Below, piece by piece: positions 16,334 to 23,183 of a stretch of DNA of 50,230 bases. The DNA lies in contig NZ_SMUS01000031.1 in NCBI RefSeq assembly GCF_004353185.1, positions 1 to 50,230 on the forward strand, in the 5' to 3' direction. Origin of the DNA: Clostridium cuniculi. Its GTDB lineage: Bacteria > Bacillota > Clostridia > Clostridiales > Clostridiaceae. The stretch's first letter is position 1. Each line of letters opens with the position of its first letter. The notes under the pieces were generated by a model. That model saw only the letters and a list, made by a program, of their open reading frames with translations, was not told the DNA's origin and searched no databases. A program made the translations under genes and the position numbers.

Positions 16334-16493
16334 AATCCACTCCAGATAAATACTTTAGAAAGGCTCTTAAAACATTCTATTTTATAATCCCCACTACATA
16401 ATAGCTTGTCCAAAGTTCCTTTCTTAAATTATTTATAAAAACGCTTTAAAGCATTGTTTATCTAAATTATTGTTTAAATCAATTATTTTAAAA

Positions 16494-17063
16494 CTATAAG
16501 TTTAATAATTTAATAATAGCTTCATACTCTAGTTTGCAGTCTACTAATGCTCTATGCCTATTAACTGGAATATCAATGTCTAATTTACTTAGGATATGGT
16601 CTAAATCTTGTTTTTCTAAATTAATCTTTCCCTCAAGATTTTTTATAAGGGCTAATTGCATTAAATCTAAATTTCTATAGCTTACAACTTTTCTATATTC
16701 TTTTATTAAATAACATCTTAAAAACATAGCTTCTAAAAACTTAACATCAAACCCTACGTTTTGCCCAAGAACTATATAGCCTTCTTCTTCACTTTTATTG
16801 TCATTTAAGAATTTTAATATTAATTCTGATGCTTCCTTTTCTTCTAAAGCTTCTTTTTCATGTTCCATAATATCTATTCCGTTAGCTTTCATAGCTCCAG
16901 AAGTTAAAAGATATTCTTTATGTTTAACTTTAACCTCTAATTCAGCTAAAATTTTCATGTCCTTAATAATTAATAGTCCTATTTCTAACACTTGATGTTT
17001 CTTTTCATCATACCCTGTTGTTTCAGTATCAACTAACACAAAACTTCTATTTCTTAATTCCAT
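16494..17063 (-). CDS. DnaQ-like 3'-5' exonuclease (DEDDh family)
   Basis: The 189-residue protein carries the exonuclease motifs in order: Exo I FVLVDTETTGYDE near residue 10, Exo II VGFDVKF with preceding GQN near 105, and Exo III HRALVDCKLE near 170. Asp, Glu, Asp, His and Asp of the DEDDh site are all present. It would remove 3' nucleotides during phage replication or repair. It lies downstream of the helicase and initiator genes, with which it is probably co-transcribed. Confidence 0.9.
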   Translation of the reverse strand: MELRNRSFVLVDTETTGYDEKKHQVLEIGLLIIKDMKILAELEVKVKHKEYLLTSGAMKANGIDIMEHEKEALEEKEASELILKFLNDNKSEEEGYIVLGQNVGFDVKFLEAMFLRCYLIKEYRKVVSYRNLDLMQLALIKNLEGKINLEKQDLDHILSKLDIDIPVNRHRALVDCKLEYEAIIKLLNL

Positions 17064-17090
17064 TTCAATCTCTCTTTCTGTAATAAACTC

Positions 17091-17288
17091 TTATTTATCT
17101 TTAATAATTTCCAATATAATTCCTGGTCCATGTGATTTTAAATATCTTGTTCCATTATCATATGTATATGATAAATGTACTTGAGATTTAACATACTCAT
17201 TTTTGCTTATTATCATGGATCTTACACCTTCTCTTCTTGTTATTTCTGCTATTAATTCATCAATGCTAACTTCTTTTAAGTTACTCAT
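17091..17288 (-). CDS. Unknown small protein (65 aa)
   Basis: The ATG at 17288 has AGGAGG 7 bases upstream, so I prefer it to the upstream TTG. The product begins MSNLKEVSIDELIAEITRREGV and has a beta-rich centre (VHLSYTYDNG). It overlaps nothing and follows the helicase gene after 11 bases. No family is recognised; a helicase-linked accessory role is only suggested by position. Confidence 0.65.
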   Translation of the reverse strand: MSNLKEVSIDELIAEITRREGVRSMIISKNEYVKSQVHLSYTYDNGTRYLKSHGPGIILEIIKDK

Positions 17289-17299
17289 CCCATTACCTC

Positions 17300-18604
17300 C
17301 TATACCCAAGCAAGAGTACTAAATCTTTGATATTTACCAACCCAGCCTAACTTAATTGTCTTTACTTCTCCATTTCTATTTTTGCCAAGTATTACTTCTG
17401 TAATATTTTTATCTTCACTTTCTTTGTTGTAATATTCATCTCTATATAAAAATATAATTACATCTGCATCTTGCTCTATTGCTCCAGACTCTCTTAAATC
17501 TGAAAGCATTGGTCTATGGTCTGCTCTTTGTTCAGGTGCACGAGATAACTGTGATAATGCAATTATTGTTATATCTAATGACATAGCTAACTTCTTTAAT
17601 TTTCTTGATATTTTAGCTACTTCCTGTTCTCTTGAAGTATTTTTTTCTGTTCCTTCTATAAGTTGTAAATAATCTATAATAACAACATCTAGTCCATTTT
17701 TTCTTTTAATAATTTTACACTTACTTTCTATTTGATTAATAGTCATAGATTTATCATCTATAAATATTTCTCTATTTGCTAAATCATTAGCTGCTATTGC
17801 TATTTTTTCAAACTCATCCTCTTTAAGTTTTCCATTTTGAATATTGCCAAGCTCCACTAATGATCTTGAAGCTATTAACCTATTCATAATTTGATCCTGC
17901 GACATTTCCAAAGAAAATATTCCTACACACCCTTCCTTTGATGCACATTGACCAACATTAAGTGCAAAAGCAGTTTTCCCCATTGATGGTCTTGCTGCTA
18001 GTATAATAAAATCACCTTTTTTAAGTCCTGAAATTACCTTATCAATTTCTTTAAATCCTGTTGTTATACCTTGAATCTTCCCACCTTCTTGCCATCTAGA
18101 TTCAATGTTCAATAATGCATTATTAACTGCATCTGAAATAGCTACTGGATCATCTTCTTTATTTTTACTAGCTGCGATAACTAAATCATCCTCTATACTT
18201 TCAACTATATTTTCAAGATCTGTATCTCCATATGACTTTTCTATCATTTGTCTTGCTGTATTTATTAATATTCTTCTTTTTGATTTATCTTTAACTATAT
18301 TTGCATAATCAATAACATTGAAACTATATAAAGCTGTTGCGACTAATTCACTTAAATAACTTATTCCACCACATTGTTCTATTATATTTTTGCTCCTTAT
18401 ATAATTTGTCAAAGTAACTAAGTCCACTATTCCTTTTGAATTTAATTCTAAAATTGATTTATATATAGCTTTATGTTTATCTAAATAAAAATCTGTAGTA
18501 TCTAGGATATAGCTTACATCATCAATTTTTTTATAATTATTTATTAAGCAACCAAGCAAATTTACTTCAGCTTCTATATTTTGTGGCATAACATTATTAA
18601 TCAT
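17300..18604 (-). CDS. Replicative DNA helicase, DnaB-like
   Basis: The 434-residue product has an N-terminal DnaB domain (EAEVNLLGCLINN) and a RecA-like C-terminal motor. Walker A is ARPSMGKTA near residues 204-212, Walker B is VVIIDYLQL, and the later LSDLRESGAIEQDADVIIFL region is typical of DnaB. It unwinds phage DNA at the fork. The start is ATG 18604, which follows the stop of the initiator gene by one base. The longer in-frame TTG reading includes the GAGGAGG site and is rejected. Confidence 0.95.
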   Translation of the reverse strand: MINNVMPQNIEAEVNLLGCLINNYKKIDDVSYILDTTDFYLDKHKAIYKSILELNSKGIVDLVTLTNYIRSKNIIEQCGGISYLSELVATALYSFNVIDYANIVKDKSKRRILINTARQMIEKSYGDTDLENIVESIEDDLVIAASKNKEDDPVAISDAVNNALLNIESRWQEGGKIQGITTGFKEIDKVISGLKKGDFIILAARPSMGKTAFALNVGQCASKEGCVGIFSLEMSQDQIMNRLIASRSLVELGNIQNGKLKEDEFEKIAIAANDLANREIFIDDKSMTINQIESKCKIIKRKNGLDVVIIDYLQLIEGTEKNTSREQEVAKISRKLKKLAMSLDITIIALSQLSRAPEQRADHRPMLSDLRESGAIEQDADVIIFLYRDEYYNKESEDKNITEVILGKNRNGEVKTIKLGWVGKYQRFSTLAWV

Positions 18605-18605
18605 C

Positions 18606-19466
18606 TTACATAGCCTCCTCAAAAGTTATTATAGGTTTCTTTTTATCCTTAACTTCCTCAACTGAGTTGTTAAACTGATTATTTGAATTAGCAATTTCTT
18701 TTTTAGATAAATAGCTATTCCAAATATCACCCTCATCTGTAAATCTGGAAATTCCATTGTCTTGCTTTAAAAATTTATCTAGTGACCATTTATGTTCATA
18801 GTAGAAGTCACTATGGTATATTTCTGCATAATTATCTATAGCACTTATAATTTCTTTATGGCTATAATCTTTTAAAGCTTTAGTAATTGCATTACTTATT
18901 TTAGAATTTAATTGCCTATGAACAATTATGTTTTTTGAATTAAAATGACTATATATATTTAGTTTGATTATATTAGTCTTATTAGGGGCCAAATTTTGCC
19001 CCCCCTCAGAACCAAATTTTGACCCGGTCAAAATTTGACCCCCATCAATTTTTGACCCCTTTTGAGATACTTTTTCATTATCATCTTTATCTAAATCTAT
19101 AATATTTTCTTCTTCATTGTTTGATATAATCTTACATAAATATAATCTAAGTGATTGTCCTTTTTCTGAATTCTTTTCTATAAGTAAACCAACATCTCTA
19201 AGTTCCTTAAATCTGCTTTTAGCCGTATTTAAACTTACCATTAAAAGATCTGCTATAGCTTGTCTTGAATAATTAAAATATATATATCCATCTTCATCTA
19301 TCCAGTTATTTCGTGTTGATAAATCTAATCTATCTTTTAAAATTCCATATAACATTCTTGCTTCATTGCTTAAATTAGCATATCTTTTTAATATAAATAG
19401 GTCTTTGGGAATCTTATAAAACTCTTCTCTATTCTTATCATTAACTGTATAAAACTTCTCTTTCAC
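18606..19466 (-). CDS. Replication initiator protein (RepA_N-like) with internal iterons
   Basis: This 286-residue protein has an N-terminal winged-helix region: FYKIPKDLFILKRYANLSNEARMLYG, then YSRQAIADLLMVSLNTAKSRFKELRDVGLL. That matches RepA_N-type initiators of plasmids and phages. A low-complexity middle (KGSKIDGGQILTGSKFG) is encoded by origin-like repeats. The C-terminal half resembles helicase-loading domains. The start is a GTG at 19466 with GGAGG 7 bases before it, two bases after the parB stop. It lies just upstream of the DnaB-like gene, as expected for an initiator. Confidence 0.85.
   Translation of the reverse strand: MKEKFYTVNDKNREEFYKIPKDLFILKRYANLSNEARMLYGILKDRLDLSTRNNWIDEDGYIYFNYSRQAIADLLMVSLNTAKSRFKELRDVGLLIEKNSEKGQSLRLYLCKIISNNEEENIIDLDKDDNEKVSQKGSKIDGGQILTGSKFGSEGGQNLAPNKTNIIKLNIYSHFNSKNIIVHRQLNSKISNAITKALKDYSHKEIISAIDNYAEIYHSDFYYEHKWSLDKFLKQDNGISRFTDEGDIWNSYLSKKEIANSNNQFNNSVEEVKDKKKPIITFEEAM
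18985..19060. repeat. Iterons: probable phage replication origin inside the initiator gene
   Basis: Four copies of a CAAATTTTGACCC-like unit occur in 76 bases. Two of them are opposed and form a perfect 25-base palindrome, CAAATTTTGACC-C-GGTCAAAATTTG (19013-19037). G/C-rich blocks separate the units. An A+T-rich stretch (about 18900-18984) adjoins and could melt first. Origins within the initiator gene are known for RepA_N replicons and for many Gram-positive phages. Confidence 0.75.
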
Positions 19467-19468
19467 AT

Positions 19469-20521
19469 TTACTCCTCCATATCCGAAAACCAAATAAAAC
19501 AATCTGGAGATATTTCATATGCTATTTTAGGTATAATCTTTTTGTTATCTATAATTAATTCATTAGCCTTTTTTATATCTTTAGCCAATATAGTAATCTT
19601 ATTTGCCTTGCAAAAACCTGATAAGGTAATGTTAAATACCTCCCCATCAAATAAGACCTCTTTAGTAAATAATTTACTCTTTACATACTTACTTAAAATC
19701 ATTATTTTGGGAGCTCTATGCTCTATTAATAATTTTTTTATTTCATCAACAATCTTATTATCTTTATCCACATCTTTATTAACATTTAATTCATTTAAAA
19801 GTTCCATATCTTTTTTACTTGTTAATGGTTGCTTAATGCCTTCTATTAAAATATCTATCTCAGTATTAGAAATTTTAGTAGATGTATTACTTATTTGATT
19901 TAATATTTCTTCCTGCTCTTTAGACTTTAGATTGCTTAAAGTATCTGCTTGAGTTAATGTAATAGCTCCCTCATCTAGTTTTTCCTTAAGTGGCTCTATT
20001 AAGTTTTTAGATACTTTACTATATCTCCCAACTTGCACTCCTGAAAGCCCTATGTCCTTGCCAATTATATCCCTTGTTTTCCCTTTAGGAACTTCTTCAC
20101 CATTAGCTTTTTTTATAGCATAGAGTTGTTCAAGCCTTTCTATACTTTTCATTTTTTCTGTAGGAGTTAACTCTCTTTGCTTAGCATTAGCTTGAATAAG
20201 AAGTATCTCTCCATCTGTATCATTTAATTCTTTAACTTGGCATGGTACTTTTTTATAACTTAATGACTTTAATGCATGGTATCTTCTTTCACCTGAAAGA
20301 ATTTCATATTCATCATCACTAATCTTTCTAACAACCAAATTATGCATTAATCCACTTTCCTTAATACTTCCTGCAAGTTCTTCTATTTCCCTAATTTCAT
20401 AAAAATTATTAGTTGAAGGTATTAACTTCTCTATATCTATTAACTGTAAATTGAAATTCTTTTCTGCTTCTAATTTATTTACCCTATCTGCTATACCTTT
20501 TAACCCATCTAAATAAGCCAT
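19469..20521 (-). CDS. parB: ParB-family partition protein
   Basis: The 350-residue protein has the ParB N-terminal CTPase region (LAGSIKESGLMHNLVVRK, then ILSGERRYHALKSL with the GERR motif) and a following helix-turn-helix (IGKDIGLSGVQVGRYSKVSK). It would load at a parS site and, with ParA, segregate DNA. The C-terminal part is lysine-rich and divergent. It overlaps the end of parA by 13 bases and precedes the initiator gene, a plasmid-like parA-parB-rep order unusual for an integrated prophage. Confidence 0.9.
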   Translation of the reverse strand: MAYLDGLKGIADRVNKLEAEKNFNLQLIDIEKLIPSTNNFYEIREIEELAGSIKESGLMHNLVVRKISDDEYEILSGERRYHALKSLSYKKVPCQVKELNDTDGEILLIQANAKQRELTPTEKMKSIERLEQLYAIKKANGEEVPKGKTRDIIGKDIGLSGVQVGRYSKVSKNLIEPLKEKLDEGAITLTQADTLSNLKSKEQEEILNQISNTSTKISNTEIDILIEGIKQPLTSKKDMELLNELNVNKDVDKDNKIVDEIKKLLIEHRAPKIMILSKYVKSKLFTKEVLFDGEVFNITLSGFCKANKITILAKDIKKANELIIDNKKIIPKIAYEISPDCFIWFSDMEE

Positions 20522-21267
20522 TGCTCTATCTCCTTTACTAACTCCTTATAGTCTTTAGTTGCATTTGCCCTTTTGTTAAAATAGACTACTGGCATTAAAT
20601 TAAATGTACTTTTTACAACATCTACATTCTCTCTTATACTTGTTTTAAATAATTTATCTCCAAGCGATTTTCTTAATTCTTCTTTTATCTCTCTATTTAT
20701 AGAAGTTGCTCTATCCATTGTTATAAATATCCCTAATAAATTAAGTGTTGGATTAAACTCTTCTCTAATCTCCTCAATGCTAGATAAAAGATATTCAAAT
20801 CCATCTAACGCAAACATATCTATTTTTACAGGAACTAAAACATGATTACTTGCTGCTAATGCATTGGTACTTAATACTCCTAACGATGGAGGACAATCTA
20901 TAATTACATAATCATATTTAAATTCCAGATTCATTAAATACTTTTTAAGTCTCAACTCTCTAGATCTCTTTGTATCAGTTAATATTTCACTCTCAGATAA
21001 TATCAACTTTATGTTTGATGGCATTAAATACACATTTTCAAATCCAGTATGCTTAATATTAACCTTTTCTCCCCTTAACATTTCATATGTTGAAAGACCT
21101 TCAGGATCATAACAGTTAAAATTCTTTGTAGCATTTGCTTGTGGATCTAAATCGATAACTAAAACACTTTTGCCATTTTTCCCTAGCTCTGCTGCTACAT
21201 TAACTGATGATATAGTCTTAGCTACTCCACCTTTTATATTTATAAATGATATAATTACCATTTTCAT
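20509..21267 (-). CDS. parA: ParA-family partition ATPase
   Basis: The 252-residue protein has the deviant Walker A motif NIKGGVAKTISS near residues 10-21, LVIDLDPQANAT as the A' motif and YDYVIIDCPPSLG as Walker B. It lacks an N-terminal DNA-binding domain, like type Ib and Soj proteins. It would form dynamic gradients that position ParB-bound DNA. The ATG at 21267 follows AAGGAGA. A plus-strand small RNA candidate and a 26-base inverted repeat lie just upstream. Confidence 0.93.
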   Translation of the reverse strand: MKMVIISFINIKGGVAKTISSVNVAAELGKNGKSVLVIDLDPQANATKNFNCYDPEGLSTYEMLRGEKVNIKHTGFENVYLMPSNIKLILSESEILTDTKRSRELRLKKYLMNLEFKYDYVIIDCPPSLGVLSTNALAASNHVLVPVKIDMFALDGFEYLLSSIEEIREEFNPTLNLLGIFITMDRATSINREIKEELRKSLGDKLFKTSIRENVDVVKSTFNLMPVVYFNKRANATKDYKELVKEIEQWLI

Positions 21268-21289
21268 TTCTCTCCTTCTATGTTATAAT
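21261..21289 (+). promoter_or_regulatory. Plus-strand extended -10 promoter facing away from parA
   Basis: TTTTCA (21261-21266) and TATAAT (21284-21289) are 17 bases apart, with TG one base before the -10 (TGTTATAAT). The -35 matches 4 of 6 consensus bases. The -35 overlaps the parA start codon region on the opposite strand. Confidence 0.6.
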
Positions 21290-21290
21290 G

Positions 21291-21316
21291 GAGATACGGA
21301 TGGCAGTCCGTATCTC
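21291..21316. repeat. Perfect inverted repeat, candidate parS or operator
   Basis: GAGATACGGA (21291-21300) and TCCGTATCTC (21307-21316) are perfect complements around TGGCAG. It lies 24 bases upstream of the parA start and directly after a plus-strand -10 element, spanning the predicted start of that transcript. A ParB-binding centromere, an operator or an RNA hairpin are all possible. Confidence 0.7.
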
Positions 21317-21356
21317 AAAAGTGTTTTGTAGAATCCTTTTATAAGGATTCTTTTTT
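21296..21356 (+). ncRNA. Probable small antisense RNA across the parA leader
   Basis: A transcript from the promoter at 21261-21289 would run about 60 bases to an intrinsic terminator: GAATCCTT (21331-21338) with AAGGATTC (21343-21350), then T6. The T run is on the plus strand only. The RNA would be complementary to the 5' leader of parA mRNA and the end of the preceding gene (stop at 21339). Antisense RNAs of this layout control plasmid replication and partition genes. Confidence 0.6.
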
Positions 21357-21611
21357 CATTAAATCCATTAATTTCTTTTCTGCATCTTCAAACACTTTCA
21401 AAATATATTCTTCACTTTCATGATTACCATATATATTAAATAAATCTACTCTATTATTTTCAGTATCTTTATAACCATTTTTAACATAATGAATACCCAT
21501 AACATTTACATGTCCAGAAAACTCAATAAATACATCATGCTCTGTATAAGTGTTAACCTTTATTGCTAATTCTGATAAATATAGAAATCTACTTATAACT
21601 TTTTCACTCAT
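21339..21611 (-). CDS. Unknown phage protein (90 aa)
   Basis: ATG 21611 follows AAGGAGAA. The product has a beta-rich centre (EHDVFIEFSGHVNVMGIHYVKNGY) and a C-terminal helix. Its last codons lie within a plus-strand terminator hairpin. No family is recognised. It sits between the regulators and parA and is probably part of the early transcript. Confidence 0.65.
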   Translation of the reverse strand: MSEKVISRFLYLSELAIKVNTYTEHDVFIEFSGHVNVMGIHYVKNGYKDTENNRVDLFNIYGNHESEEYILKVFEDAEKKLMDLMKKESL

Positions 21612-21660
21612 TTTCTTCTCCTTAAAAACTATATTTTTTATTTAAAATTATTTAATCCAA

Positions 21661-21846
21661 CTATTGTTCATATTTATAACCTACGTATTCCTCAAAAAGC
21701 TTTGGAGAAATATAATAAGTATAAATAGAGCTCATTTTTATAGCATGACCAAAAGGTAATAAGCCTCTTTGTAGACCAATTCTCACAAATTGCTCACTTT
21801 TCCCCATAATTTTAGCTGCCTCTTTAACTGATATAGATTTACCCAT
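21661..21846 (-). CDS. Excisionase-like MerR-type HTH protein (61 aa)
   Basis: The 61-residue product has a single winged-helix HTH: SVKEAAKIMGKSEQFVRIGLQRGLLPFG. That matches excisionase/MerR-type small DNA-binding proteins of Firmicute phages. It ends with YYISPKLFEEYVGYKYEQ. It could aid excision or regulate early genes. It starts 2 bases after the stop of the preceding regulator, so the two are co-translated. Confidence 0.75.
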   Translation of the reverse strand: MGKSISVKEAAKIMGKSEQFVRIGLQRGLLPFGHAIKMSSIYTYYISPKLFEEYVGYKYEQ

Positions 21847-21848
21847 TT

Positions 21849-22295
21849 TTATACATCCCCTTTCTTTGAAAATTTTAGTGACATTATTGCATCAACTACA
21901 TCATCAAGTTCTTTCATTATTACTTCCCATCTTGGTTTTTCTTCTTCATCAATTATTCCATCATAAGTTATCTCTAATATTTCTTCTCTAAGCTTTAAAA
22001 AATCTGATACCTCTTTTTGTAATCTTAATATTGCAGCTGGAAGTTCTTTAATTTCTATATTAGGCAAATACGTTCTTCCAACTTCATCAGATGTTTTTAA
22101 ATGCTGGTAAGCTAAATATTGACTATCATATATTTCTATCATTTTAATAACTACTCTATCGGGTGGTATTCTTTTATCTCCTTCATATGCTCTTAAGCTA
22201 TCCACTGATATATCTAGTAGTTCTGATGCTTTTTCTTGAGTTAAACATGTACTTTCCCTCGCTATTTGGTAAATATTTCTGTATTGCTTCACCAT
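21849..22295 (-). CDS. XRE-family HTH phage regulator (148 aa)
   Basis: The N-terminal ~60 residues form an XRE helix-turn-helix (YQIARESTCLTQEKASELLDISVDSLRAYEGDKRIPP). The C-terminal half is helical and acidic, with no recognisable domain (EEEKPRWEVIMKELDDVVDAI). ATG 22295 has AGGAGGGG upstream. It is the second gene of the early operon after cro, where phages keep secondary regulators. Confidence 0.8.
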   Translation of the reverse strand: MVKQYRNIYQIARESTCLTQEKASELLDISVDSLRAYEGDKRIPPDRVVIKMIEIYDSQYLAYQHLKTSDEVGRTYLPNIEIKELPAAILRLQKEVSDFLKLREEILEITYDGIIDEEEKPRWEVIMKELDDVVDAIMSLKFSKKGDV

Positions 22296-22365
22296 TTTAT
22301 CCCCTCCTAAATTATGTAATAATATAAATAAGAGTTTATTTATCTATAAACATATCTCACTATTT

Positions 22366-22392
22366 AACAGAGTAATTACTTACTCTGTTTTT
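22366..22392 (+). terminator. Inverted repeat with T run on the plus strand, between cro and the next gene
   Basis: AACAGAGTAA (22366-22375) pairs perfectly with TTACTCTGTT (22380-22389), with a 4-base loop and a run of five T on the plus strand. Early genes here run on the minus strand, where no T run follows. I see no convincing plus-strand promoter close by, so this could equally be an operator. Confidence 0.4.
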
Positions 22393-22400
22393 AATTTCAA

Positions 22401-22610
22401 TCACATTTTGTGATTTTTGTTGTTAAAAAAAATTTCATCTATGCTTGCTTTAGGAAAAGTCTCTTTAAATTTAATTAAAAAATTATAACTTGGATTTCTA
22501 TCACCAGATTCTATCTTTGAATAAAAAGACAATGTTGTGTTTAATTTCTCTGAAATAGCCTTCTGAGTATAATTATTTTTTATTCTAAACTCCGCTAAAT
22601 AGTTACTCAC
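22401..22610 (-). CDS. Cro-like XRE repressor (69 aa)
   Basis: The 69-residue protein is a bare HTH domain (AEFRIKNNYTQKAISEKLNTTLSFYSKIESGDRNPS), the form expected of Cro. It is transcribed divergently from the larger repressor gene. The start is GTG 22610, with AGGGG 7 bases before it; the longer reading runs into the operator. Its promoter is a perfect consensus at 22645-22673. The stop codon overlaps a copy of the operator sequence TCACATTTTGTGA (22401-22413). Confidence 0.85.
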   Translation of the reverse strand: MSNYLAEFRIKNNYTQKAISEKLNTTLSFYSKIESGDRNPSYNFLIKFKETFPKASIDEIFFNNKNHKM

Positions 22611-22621
22611 ATTTTCACCCC

Positions 22622-22714
22622 TCACATTTTGTGATTACAGTTTTATTATATTACTCACATTATGTGTTGTCAACCACTTTTTGTGATTTTATTATTTTTT
22701 AACCACATATTGTG
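22622..22714. promoter_or_regulatory. Operator array between the divergent repressor and cro genes
   Basis: Four dyads share CAC-N5-GTG: CACATTTTGTG (22623-22633), CACATTATGTG (22656-22666), CACTTTTTGTG (22675-22685) and CACATATTGTG (22704-22714). One lies in the cro promoter spacer, one before its -35, one downstream of its start and one in the spacer of the repressor promoter (-10 TATAAT at 22716-22721). This is a typical lysis/lysogeny switch. Confidence 0.85.
22645..22673 (-). promoter_or_regulatory. Early promoter (cro direction), consensus sigma-A
   Basis: On the minus strand TTGACA (22668-22673) and TATAAT (22645-22650) are both perfect and 17 bases apart. The operator dyad CACATTATGTG (22656-22666) fills the spacer, so repressor binding would block polymerase directly. 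Confidence 0.9.
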
Positions 22715-22745
22715 TTATAATATTTTTATAGATTGGAGGTTCAAT

Positions 22746-23075
22746 ATGTTTGCTAAAAGATTGAAATGTTTAAGAGAAGAACAAAAACTTACTCAAAAAG
22801 AATTAGCTGAAAAACTTGGAATTTCTCCTAGTGCTATTGGAATGTATGAATCTGAAAAAAGAAATCCTGATACACATATGTTAAATATACTAGCAAATTT
22901 TTTTAATGTATCGGTTGATTATTTATTAGGAAGAAATAGTGTTAGAAACAATGTTAAAGAGGATGTAACTATAGCACTTCATAGTGATTATAATTATGAT
23001 GAACTTCCAGATGAAGCTCGAAAAGAAATTGAAAACTTTATAGAGTTTATAAAAATTAAATATAAAGATAAATAG
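22746..23075 (+). CDS. CI-like XRE repressor without a self-cleavage domain (109 aa)
   Basis: The N-terminal XRE helix-turn-helix is clear (FAKRLKCLREEQKLTQKELAEKLGISPSAIGMYESEKRNP). The C-terminal 45 residues are short and end LPDEARKEIENFIEFIKIKYKDK. There is no S24 peptidase domain, so RecA-stimulated self-cleavage is unlikely. The ATG at 22746 has GGAGG 6 bases upstream. It is the master-repressor candidate, and the ImmA-like protease at 27163 is the likely inactivator. Confidence 0.88.
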   Translation: MFAKRLKCLREEQKLTQKELAEKLGISPSAIGMYESEKRNPDTHMLNILANFFNVSVDYLLGRNSVRNNVKEDVTIALHSDYNYDELPDEARKEIENFIEFIKIKYKDK

Positions 23076-23095
23076 GTGTTTTTTATAACACCTTT
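23074..23095 (+). terminator. Terminator of the repressor gene
   Basis: AGGTGTT (23074-23080) pairs with AACACCT (23087-23093) around TTTTAT, and the T run is short. It begins in the stop codon of the repressor gene. Confidence 0.65.
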
Positions 23096-23134
23096 ATTTA
23101 TGTCAACTTACTTCAATTATTTTACTTATTATGA

Positions 23135-23157
23135 ATACAATTCACTTATTGTATAAA
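23135..23157 (+). promoter_or_regulatory. Inverted repeat over a promoter-like -10 before the DUF4236 gene
   Basis: ATACAAT (23135-23141) and ATTGTAT (23148-23154) are perfect complements with a 6-base spacer. The second arm overlaps TATAAA (23152-23157), a possible -10 for the gene starting at 23184. The -35 is poor, so the site may bind an activator or repressor. Confidence 0.45.
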
Positions 23158-23183
23158 TTTATTTACCTTAGGAGGTTATAAAA

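Noticed and set aside
16334..16493. Possible 32-codon minus-strand frame starting at TTG behind AAAGGAAC
   Set aside because: The ribosome-binding stretch is too close to the TTG, the frame runs into the next gene's start, and the product looks unlike a protein.
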